Shown here: positions 1 to 5,219 of the stretch, piece by piece
Numbering within the stretch: the first letter of the stretch is position 1
Layout: every line of letters begins with the position of its first letter
Assembly (NCBI GenBank): GCA_009920585.1
Contig: RFZT01000164.1
Span: 1 to 5,790 of the forward strand
Direction of reading: 5' to 3'
DNA length: 5,790 nucleotides
From: a bacterium
GTDB taxonomy: Bacteria; Verrucomicrobiota; Verrucomicrobiia; Chthoniobacterales; Terrimicrobiaceae
Notes under the pieces: generated by a model
The model's database searches: none
The model's input: the letters and a program-made list of their open reading frames with translations, nothing else
Told to the model about the DNA's origin: nothing
Translations under genes and position numbers: made by a program

Positions 1-1469
1 AGATCCTGCCGCCGTGCTTCGAAGTTGGCGAAGTTCTCTTTCATGAAATCTTCGTAAACCGCAAAAAGCACACACCCGATCATGTTCGAAGGCTTGAGTG
101 GGGCGCCTTCGGGAACGAGATCGCAGAGCGTGCAGAGGAGTTGGTCCCACGCTTTCTGAGATTTAGCAGGAACTTTAAATCCACGAAGGGCTGGGAAGTT
201 GGTCGTTCCAGCGAGGGCGTCGGAGGTTCGCTGCCAGAGGCTCTCGGCGGTTTTCCCGCCGATGCCGGGGAGGAGTCGAGCCATGCGTTTGAAGGCCGTT
301 TCATCGCGGGGATTGATCGTGAGCTTGAGAAAAGCGGCGACATCTTTGATGTGCGCCTGCTCGAAGAAGCGCAATCCGCTCGTGATGGAAAATGGGATTC
401 CGCGTTTGGTGAACTCCAACTGCACTTCCATCGAGTGGTAATGAGCGCGATAGAGTACAGCCATTTCCTCCAGAGCGATACCTTCATCGAGTAGCTCCAT
501 CACGCGTTGCGCCACAAAGGCCGCTTGCTGGGTATTCGTAGGGAGAGCGACCAAGGCTGGCTTCACGGGATGGGCCTTTCTGACAGGGGCGAGATTTTTG
601 GGAAATTGTTTCTCGTTACCGAGAATTGAGGCGTTGGCGAGGTTCAGAACCTCAGGGACGCTGCGGTAATTCGTCTCGATCTTATAAACTTTCGCTCCCG
701 GATGCGTCTCGGGAAAGCGGAGAATATTTTCAAAATTCGCTCCCCTCCACGAGTAGATGCTCTGGGCATCGTCACCGACGACCATCACATTCCCGTGACG
801 CGAGGCGAGGCAGTCCACGAGGCCGCTCTGGAGGAGGTTCGTATCCTGATACTCATCGACAAGGATGTGGCGAAACTGGTCCTGATAGCGGGCGGCGATT
901 TCGGGATTGGTGAGAAAAAGCTCGAGCGTTTTAGAAAGCAAGTCGTCGAAGTCCATCGAGTTCGCCTCTTTTTTACGGGCTTCGTATTGGAAAATGTCGG
1001 AGAGGACACCGGCCTTCGGAAACCGCTTGTTCGTTGTCACAACCCCATCCTTGGCGAGCACGGAAGCGATCATGTCCTCCGAATCCTCTCGATCCATGAT
1101 GGAAAATCCTTCGCGGAATCCGACCCCCTCGGGGTGGCGGCGGAGGATGCGGTTGCCGATCGAGTGGAAGGTTCCATTCCAGATTCCATCGCCCGCGCTA
1201 GGCAGAAGATCGCGGACGCGCTCGATCATCTCCTTTGCCGCTTTGTTCGTGAAAGTGAGAAGCAGTATCGAACTCGGGGGAACTCCCTGCTCGAGTAACC
1301 AAGCCACACGGTAAGTGAGTGTGCGGGTTTTTCCGCTGCCGGCGCCCGCAATGACGAGCGAAGCGCCAGGGGGAGACTGCACCGCGGCGAGTTGCTGCTC
1401 GTTGAGTGCGGCAGCAAAATCAATGCCGTCTGCCGTCGCCGGCGTGTGAAGTGTGTAGGAGCGGGCCAC
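1..1469 (-). CDS. UvrD/PcrA-like superfamily 1 ATP-dependent DNA helicase, C-terminus beyond the window
   Basis: An ATP-driven 3'-5' DNA translocase of the UvrD/Rep/PcrA family, expected to act in the cytoplasm in repair or replication restart. The frame stays open for 489 codons to the left edge. Visible motifs in order: Q-motif LNEQQLAAV (22-30), Walker A GAGSGKT (42-48), Ia LTFTNKAA (71-78), Ib GTFHSIGNRIL (99-109), MDFDDLL (172-178), Walker B VDEYQDT (204-210), motif III GDDAQSIYSWRGA (232-244), motif IV ETNYRS (265-270) and the 2B-entry segment GLRFFEQAHIKDV (365-377). Motifs V and VI should lie off the edge, since family members run to roughly 650-750 residues. GTG at 1469 is chosen as start: it lies 5 bases after the stop of the carboxypeptidase gene and leaves a normal distance to the Q-motif. 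The Shine-Dalgarno sequence is weak. The region between FPKAGVLSDIF and MDFDDLL is unusually short (see findings). The family call is secure, the precise subfamily is not. Confidence 0.95.
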   Translation of the reverse strand, partial: MARSYTLHTPATADGIDFAAALNEQQLAAVQSPPGASLVIAGAGSGKTRTLTYRVAWLLEQGVPPSSILLLTFTNKAAKEMIERVRDLLPSAGDGIWNGTFHSIGNRILRRHPEGVGFREGFSIMDREDSEDMIASVLAKDGVVTTNKRFPKAGVLSDIFQYEARKKEANSMDFDDLLSKTLELFLTNPEIAARYQDQFRHILVDEYQDTNLLQSGLVDCLASRHGNVMVVGDDAQSIYSWRGANFENILRFPETHPGAKVYKIETNYRSVPEVLNLANASILGNEKQFPKNLAPVRKAHPVKPALVALPTNTQQAAFVAQRVMELLDEGIALEEMAVLYRAHYHSMEVQLEFTKRGIPFSITSGLRFFEQAHIKDVAAFLKLTINPRDETAFKRMARLLPGIGGKTAESLWQRTSDALAGTTNFPALRGFKVPAKSQKAWDQLLCTLCDLVPEGAPLKPSNMIGCVLFAVYEDFMKENFANFEARRQD

Positions 1470-1474
1470 GCGGA

Positions 1475-2317
1475 TTATTCCGAGGCCACCCTCATCGAGC
1501 TCATTTGGGAACTGGAGAGCCCCAGTCCGTAGGCAAGGAGGCGGGCCGATTCCTCGGCGATGCGCGCTTTGGTCGAACCTAGCACGACGGCGATCACATC
1601 GCGACCTTTGTAGGATCCGCTTGAGATCAAGCAATGCCCAGCGAGATCGGTGTAACCGGTTTTCATTCCATTGCAAAACGAGTAGGTGCGCAGAACGCGG
1701 TTGGTATTGCGAAGCGGAACGACCTTGCCCGTCGCGTAGCGGAATTCGTAGTTCCGGGTTTTCATGATTTCACGCAGCGTCGGGTTGCGGTAGGCGGCTC
1801 GGGCCACGCGGGACATGTCACGGGCTGTCGAATACTGCCCGCTTGCAGGGAGTCCATTGGGATTGAGGAAATTCGATGAGGTGCCGCCCAGTTCCTTCAT
1901 TCGGCGAGTCATGCGCTCGGCAAAGGAATTGATGTCTCCGGCATTGTCGCGGGCAAGAACCCTCGCGACATCGTTGGCGCTTTTGACAAGGAGGGCGGTG
2001 AGGAGCTGGATGCGCGTGTAGGTCTGGCCGGGCTTGAGATAAAGTTTCGTGGGATCGCAATTGGTATCCACTTCAGCGACTTGGACGTTCTCAGAGAGTT
2101 GGCCGGTTTCCGCAACAATCAAGGCGGTGAGCAGTTTTTGTGTGCTTGCGACCGGGCGTTGGGCGGTGTCATTTTTTTTATAAAGAACTTGGCCGGAATT
2201 CGCATCAAGAAGAATGGCCGACTTCGCGCTGACCTCAGGTGGTGCGGCGGCGTGAAGGCTGGAAATGGCCAGTAGGGCGAGAAAGGCGAGTGTGGAGTGG
2301 ATCTTGCGGATGATCAT
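1475..2317 (-). CDS. Secreted D-alanyl-D-alanine carboxypeptidase, peptidase S11 family, single domain
   Basis: A penicillin-binding-protein-type serine D,D-carboxypeptidase that removes the terminal D-Ala from peptidoglycan pentapeptides in the periplasm or on the outer face of the membrane. The 280 residues begin with an export signal (charged MIIRK, then a hydrophobic stretch to about residue 22, probable cut near LHA/AAP at 23-25). All three active-site motifs are present: SxxK as S58-T-Q-K61, SxN as S113-A-N115, and KTG as K219-T-G221. NPNGLP (152-157) and the D-x-G-like start SAILLDANSGQVL (33-45) are also typical of S11. The protein ends about 60 residues after KTG, so the C-terminal beta domain and amphipathic membrane anchor of PBP5/DacA proteins are missing. 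It is therefore probably soluble and resembles short DacF-type or Streptomyces K15-type enzymes. The start is the only ATG near the signal peptide, 11 bases after the TPR gene. Confidence 0.93.
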   Translation of the reverse strand: MIIRKIHSTLAFLALLAISSLHAAAPPEVSAKSAILLDANSGQVLYKKNDTAQRPVASTQKLLTALIVAETGQLSENVQVAEVDTNCDPTKLYLKPGQTYTRIQLLTALLVKSANDVARVLARDNAGDINSFAERMTRRMKELGGTSSNFLNPNGLPASGQYSTARDMSRVARAAYRNPTLREIMKTRNYEFRYATGKVVPLRNTNRVLRTYSFCNGMKTGYTDLAGHCLISSGSYKGRDVIAVVLGSTKARIAEESARLLAYGLGLSSSQMSSMRVASE

Positions 2318-2328
2318 GCGCGTGCAGA

Positions 2329-3003
2329 TTAGGGTTTGGGTGATGTGGATTTAAATACTTTTTCCATCGCCTCATCTTTCTCGAGGCCGAGTTCACGGGC
2401 TTTGAAATAATGGCGACGGGCAAGTTCGATGGCGGGAGGTTTTTCCTGGAGGTAAAAAACAGCGAGATTGTAATGGGCGTCGGTGTAGGAGGGATCGAGC
2501 TCTACGGCGCGGCGAAGCTCGGTCTGTGCCCCGTCGATCCACCCACGGCGGCCGATGATCACGCCTAGAAAGTTTCGAGTGCGAGCACTTTTGGGATCAT
2601 ACAGCGCCGCTTGCGAAAGCGCCGCGAGGGCAGCGTCGGAACGATCCTCGTCCATATACATCATGCCCAGCGCCAACCAGGCAGGAGCCGTTTCCAGCCG
2701 GATGGAGATGGCTTTTTTGAGCGTCTCCTCGGCCTTGGCTTTGTTGCCGAGAGCGGATTCCACCATGCCGAGATTCACGAGGCCCATGAGATTCGAGGCA
2801 TCTAGCTTCAAAACTCGCTCATAGGCCTTGCGGGCGACAGCGTAATCCTTCTTCTCATAGGCGGCATTGCCTTCCGCGACAGCATCCGAAAGGGCCTGAG
2901 GAACAAATTCCTTGGGTGGCGGAGCAGCGTGAATCGAGCCACCCATTAGGCAAAGCCCGAGCGACGAAACCCCGAGTGCATGACGAAAAAACTGCAACGT
3001 CAT
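2329..3003 (-). CDS. Exported tetratricopeptide repeat (TPR) protein
   Basis: A 224-residue protein made almost entirely of TPR helical hairpins, which usually act as protein-protein scaffolds. The N-terminus looks like a Sec signal peptide (MTLQFFRH, a hydrophobic run to about residue 22, probable cut after IHA at 24-26), which places it in the periplasm. About five TPR units follow at roughly 39-72, 73-106, 107-140, 141-174 and 175-208. They carry the usual pattern of small and aromatic residues, such as GNAAYEKKDYAVARKAYER (45-63) and AHYNLAVFYLQ (176-186). The start ATG overlaps the proC stop in an ATGA, which suggests translational coupling. The 11-base gap to the exported carboxypeptidase gene makes a shared envelope role possible, but nothing in the sequence proves it. 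Cys18 is preceded by SLGL, which is not a proper lipobox, so a lipoprotein is unlikely. The partner and exact function are unknown. Confidence 0.88.
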   Translation of the reverse strand: MTLQFFRHALGVSSLGLCLMGGSIHAAPPPKEFVPQALSDAVAEGNAAYEKKDYAVARKAYERVLKLDASNLMGLVNLGMVESALGNKAKAEETLKKAISIRLETAPAWLALGMMYMDEDRSDAALAALSQAALYDPKSARTRNFLGVIIGRRGWIDGAQTELRRAVELDPSYTDAHYNLAVFYLQEKPPAIELARRHYFKARELGLEKDEAMEKVFKSTSPKP

Positions 3004-3797
3004 TGCTCGGACAGCTCTTTGGAACGGCGGTCGGCAGCCATCACGGCTTCAATGAACGCGGCGCGAACGCCGCGGTTCTCGAGTTCAAGAAGGGCGGCGG
3101 CGGTGGTCCCAGCGGGACTCGTCACCATTTCACGGAGAATCGCGGGATGCTCGGCGGTTTCCCTCGCCAGTTCGACAGCGCCAAGGATGGTTTGGACAGC
3201 GAGTGCCTGAGCGAGCTTGCGGGGAAGACCACAGGCGACGCCGCCGTCTGAGAGGGCCTCCATGACGAGAAAAATATACGCAGGTCCGCTGCCGCTCAGC
3301 CCGGTAACAGCATCGAGATTTTTTTCAGCAACAGGATATACCTCGCCGATACTCGAAAAAATCGCCGTGGCGTGGGCCTCATCCTCATTCGTCACATTGG
3401 AATCACAGGCGAATGCCGTAGCGGATCGGCCGACCATCGCGGCGGTATTGGGCATGGCGCGGATCACGCGGCAGCCTGGAGCCATTTCGCGGAGGGTGTC
3501 GATGCTCAAGCCAGCGGCGATGGAGATCAGTAGTTTGCCGGAAAGATGGCCCTCCGTTTGGGCAAGGGCCTTGGCGGCATCCTGAGGCTTTACGCAAAGG
3601 ATCACTACAGGAGCGGCGGCCGCCACATCGGCATTGGATGTCAGGATCTGTACGGCTGTCGCATCGCTCAGGCTCTGCAGGAGATCGGGCTCAGGACAGG
3701 AGACAAAAATATCGGAGGCATCGCAGACCTTCCCGCGCAACATGCCTTGAATGATGGCGGATGCCATTTTACCAGCGCCGATAAATGCGTATTTCAT
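3000..3797 (-). CDS. proC: Pyrroline-5-carboxylate reductase
   Basis: Catalyses the last step of proline synthesis: NAD(P)H-dependent reduction of 1-pyrroline-5-carboxylate to L-proline in the cytoplasm. The 265-residue length is normal. The N-terminal Rossmann fold starts at once with FIGAGKMASAI (5-15). CVKPQ (68-72) and RAMPNTAAMVG (113-123) are the usual nucleotide-domain segments, with MPNTA instead of the common MPNTP. The C-terminal dimerisation domain has GLSGSGPAYIF (166-176) and the family signature TSPAGTTAAALLELE (226-240), where the common SPGGTT reads SPAGTT. ATG at 3797 directly precedes the Rossmann strand, so the start is well supported. A GGGAG lies about 16 bases upstream, farther than usual. 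The gene follows a 58-base gap after the DUF2017 gene and overlaps the TPR gene by four bases. No other proline-pathway gene is in the window. Confidence 0.96.
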   Translation of the reverse strand: MKYAFIGAGKMASAIIQGMLRGKVCDASDIFVSCPEPDLLQSLSDATAVQILTSNADVAAAAPVVILCVKPQDAAKALAQTEGHLSGKLLISIAAGLSIDTLREMAPGCRVIRAMPNTAAMVGRSATAFACDSNVTNEDEAHATAIFSSIGEVYPVAEKNLDAVTGLSGSGPAYIFLVMEALSDGGVACGLPRKLAQALAVQTILGAVELARETAEHPAILREMVTSPAGTTAAALLELENRGVRAAFIEAVMAADRRSKELSEQ

Positions 3798-3829
3798 TGC
3801 ACGAAGGGTAAATCTCCCAGCGGTTTTTG

Positions 3830-3852
3830 CAAATTTTCTGTTCGAAATCTTG
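3830..3852 (-). repeat. Imperfect inverted repeat in the DUF2017-proC gap
   Basis: The 58-base gap 3798-3855 is the largest break inside the gene run. It contains two 9-base arms, CAAGATTTC and GAAAATTTG on the minus strand, around a 5-base loop. They pair except for one A-A mismatch and one G-T wobble. The stem is AT-rich, and the transcript after it reads CAAAAACC rather than a U-tract, so it does not look like an intrinsic terminator. It could be a weak mRNA structure in the proC leader or chance. I see no convincing -35/-10 pair in this gap, although its higher AT content would suit a promoter. Confidence 0.3.
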
Positions 3853-3855
3853 GAA

Positions 3856-4335
3856 TCAATCGAGCGTGCTAATCAGCCATTCCTGCATGGTCGCATAGAT
3901 GTTGAGCTGGATGAGGGCGAACTCACGAGGGTCATCGGGATCGGTCGGCGCACGACCCATGTCCTTCTCAGTGAAATGGTGGAGTTCGGCGAGAGCCAAG
4001 CGGGCTTGATTCAGGGCGCTTAGCCAGTGATCCATGTGTGGCGGAGGAATCACAAAGGAAGCTGTCCCATCGGCCTTTTTTTTGCCACGCCGGAGGTCGG
4101 CATCCACCGCCTCGCGAGACGCCAGAAATTCGGTATAAAGTTCGGGTTGAATGTAGGCTTTCCAGTCTTGGCACACTTCGTCGGATTCCTCGGCGGGCAT
4201 CGGATAAAATCGGGCCTCCACATCCGGATCGGACGATTCAGCGGCCTTGGTGATTTGCTCGAGAATCTGGAAGAGGGGGGCCTCGATGCCTTCGAAGCTC
4301 AACGTCCCGTTATCTAAAATTCGCACATTCACCAT
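3856..4335 (-). CDS. DUF2017 family protein, partner gene of clpS
   Basis: A 159-residue, mostly helical cytoplasmic protein with no signal peptide or membrane segment. I assign it to DUF2017 from its C-terminal pattern: W104-L-x-x-L-N109-x-x-R112-L-x-L, followed by an acidic DP-rich loop (131-136) and a last helix IYATMQEWLIST (146-157). Its position directly after clpS supports this. In actinobacteria DUF2017 genes sit beside clpS; the Mycobacterium tuberculosis member Rv1332 has been described as an oxidative-stress regulator (AosR) next to clpS Rv1331. Whether the protein here has that role is unknown. AosR responds to oxidation through cysteines, and this protein has only one cysteine (C55), so a disulfide switch within one chain is excluded. 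Its ATG shares one base with the clpS TAA stop (TAATG), suggesting coupled translation. A Lys-rich loop RRGKKKADG (82-90) is encoded partly by a run of eight A. Confidence 0.8.
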   Translation of the reverse strand: MVNVRILDNGTLSFEGIEAPLFQILEQITKAAESSDPDVEARFYPMPAEESDEVCQDWKAYIQPELYTEFLASREAVDADLRRGKKKADGTASFVIPPPHMDHWLSALNQARLALAELHHFTEKDMGRAPTDPDDPREFALIQLNIYATMQEWLISTLD

Positions 4336-4625
4336 TACGATTGGGGGGCTTTTTCTAAAGTGGCCAGAAGGAGGTGGGAGTGCAGTTGCTGCACGTAGAG
4401 CTCGGCTTTCTCGCGCTCGCCGGTCCAGACGACAGATCGGCCGTTTTTATGGACTTCCATCATGTGTTTCTCCGCCTGCGTACGCGAAAATCCCAGCACA
4501 CGGCGGAATATCAGCGTGACGTAACTCATCAGATTCACAGGGTCATTGTGAACCACGACATTCCACACAGGACCGAGGTCGTGCTTTTCCTTGGTTTTAA
4601 ATTCGGGTGTGGCGATCGAGGACAT
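4335..4625 (-). CDS. clpS: ATP-dependent Clp protease adaptor ClpS
   Basis: ClpS binds proteins with destabilising N-terminal residues (N-degrons) and hands them to the N-domain of ClpA or ClpC for degradation by ClpP. The 96-residue form is chosen, starting at the ATG at 4625. It gives a normal short disordered N-tail (1-18) before the core WNVVVHNDPVNLMSYVTLIF (21-40). Key positions seen are N27-D28 of the substrate pocket, H59 in MMEVHKNG (55-62), matching the conserved pocket histidine, and the end LLLATLEKAPQS (85-96). The pocket segment reads NDPVNLMSYV rather than the proteobacterial NDDYTPMEFV, so it is closer to the actinobacterial type. A longer frame back to 4739 exists, but its extra 38 residues overlap the upstream gene and are basic and non-conserved in look. 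The gene begins 7 bases after the upstream stop and overlaps the DUF2017 gene by one base. Confidence 0.95.
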   Translation of the reverse strand: MSSIATPEFKTKEKHDLGPVWNVVVHNDPVNLMSYVTLIFRRVLGFSRTQAEKHMMEVHKNGRSVVWTGEREKAELYVQQLHSHLLLATLEKAPQS

Positions 4626-4632
4626 AGCGGGG

Positions 4633-5187
4633 CTAGGCAGCGCAAAGACCGGGTTCGGAGGGTGGAATCGCTTGAATGCACGTCTCAACGTAGGGCCAGA
4701 GGTCGCCGATCGGACTCGAGCGGAGTTCGACAAAAACAATCGCCGCTAGCACCAAGGGTTCCGGTAGATGAAAAACCGCCGCCCTCGCGGCAAAGACGAC
4801 GGCCATGTGGCCCGGGCATTCCTCGCGATCGACGGCAGCAAGATAACGTTCCAGCGCCGTCTCGCCGACTGGGGCGCGTGTCGAGCGTGCGATGAGGCGA
4901 CCTGCGGCTCGGCTATTTTTTGCCAGCGGACCCGCGAGGTCGAGTTGCTTATCGGCAGCGGCTAACTCTCGGAAACCGCGTTTGGCAGCCCGATACGCTG
5001 ATCGCGCGGCGGGCGCAATATGTGGGACAAGAATGGCATCGCGCCATTGCTGGAGCTGGTTTGAGATAGCCGGTTCGCCAGTGAATGTCACCTGCCCCAG
5101 GGTATCCAAAGAAGGCGCGCAGAATCGGGCGATGCGAAATATTTCCGCTCGCGTCGCAAAGTCCGACGATTCCCCAGCCGTGTTCAT
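4633..5187 (-). CDS. Unassigned Ala-rich helical protein, possibly distantly UreF-like
   Basis: I do not recognise this 184-residue protein with confidence. It is soluble in appearance and rich in alanine and arginine, with long predicted helices at about 40-66, 68-82, 86-102, 109-122 and 127-142. The order of segments recalls the central and C-terminal part of the urease accessory protein UreF: a QLQQWRDAIL helix (44-53), a LAKNSRAAGRLIAR stretch (88-101), then PGHMAVVFAARAAVFHLPEP (125-144) and LRSSPIGDLWPYVE (155-168). The UreF N-terminal LPVGG segment is not seen, and no urease or nickel gene is in the window, so this remains a guess. The start is the first ATG after an in-frame TAG four codons upstream. 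It ends 7 bases before clpS, so it is very likely co-transcribed with clpS and DUF2017. Codon usage resembles the neighbouring genes, which supports a real gene. Confidence 0.7.
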   Translation of the reverse strand: MNTAGESSDFATRAEIFRIARFCAPSLDTLGQVTFTGEPAISNQLQQWRDAILVPHIAPAARSAYRAAKRGFRELAAADKQLDLAGPLAKNSRAAGRLIARSTRAPVGETALERYLAAVDREECPGHMAVVFAARAAVFHLPEPLVLAAIVFVELRSSPIGDLWPYVETCIQAIPPSEPGLCAA

Positions 5188-5202
5188 GGGAGAACACTAT
5201 CA

Positions 5203-5210
5203 CTCCCTCC
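5203..5210 (-). promoter_or_regulatory. Shine-Dalgarno-like GGAGGGAG upstream of the 184-residue gene
   Basis: The minus strand reads GGAGGGAG in the 32-base gap between the methyltransferase and the next gene. It is the strongest Shine-Dalgarno-like sequence in the window. It lies 15 bases from the ATG at 5187, well beyond the usual 5-9. An in-frame TAG between them excludes an earlier start in that frame. A GTG only 5 bases downstream opens another frame, but that product (to 4949) is Cys/Arg-rich and looks like a shadow. The site may act at long spacing or be chance. Confidence 0.35.
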
Positions 5211-5219
5211 GGACAGATT

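Noticed and set aside
702..1298. 198-codon open frame on the plus strand
   Set aside because: It lies antisense to the helicase gene, whose motifs are all read on the minus strand; its product shows no family pattern and is a shadow of that gene.
2171..2185. T-run followed by TATAAAG on the plus strand as a promoter
   Set aside because: It lies inside the carboxypeptidase gene, has no matching -35 box that I can see, and there is no plus-strand gene for it to serve.
2946..2960. Lipoprotein signal in the TPR protein at Cys18
   Set aside because: The residues before the cysteine are SLGL; a lipobox needs a small residue directly before Cys, so ordinary signal peptidase cleavage after IHA is preferred.
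3830..3852. Intrinsic terminator between the DUF2017 gene and proC
   Set aside because: The stem is AT-rich with a mismatch, and no U-tract follows on the minus strand, so it was kept only as a weak inverted repeat.
4626..4739. 38-residue N-terminal extension of ClpS
   Set aside because: The extension overlaps the end of the upstream gene, is basic and low in structure, and the ATG at 4625 gives the family's usual length.
4374..4895. 173-codon open frame on the plus strand across clpS and the upstream gene
   Set aside because: It is antisense to a clear ClpS sequence and is rich in Arg and Pro without domain features, as expected of a shadow frame in GC-rich DNA.
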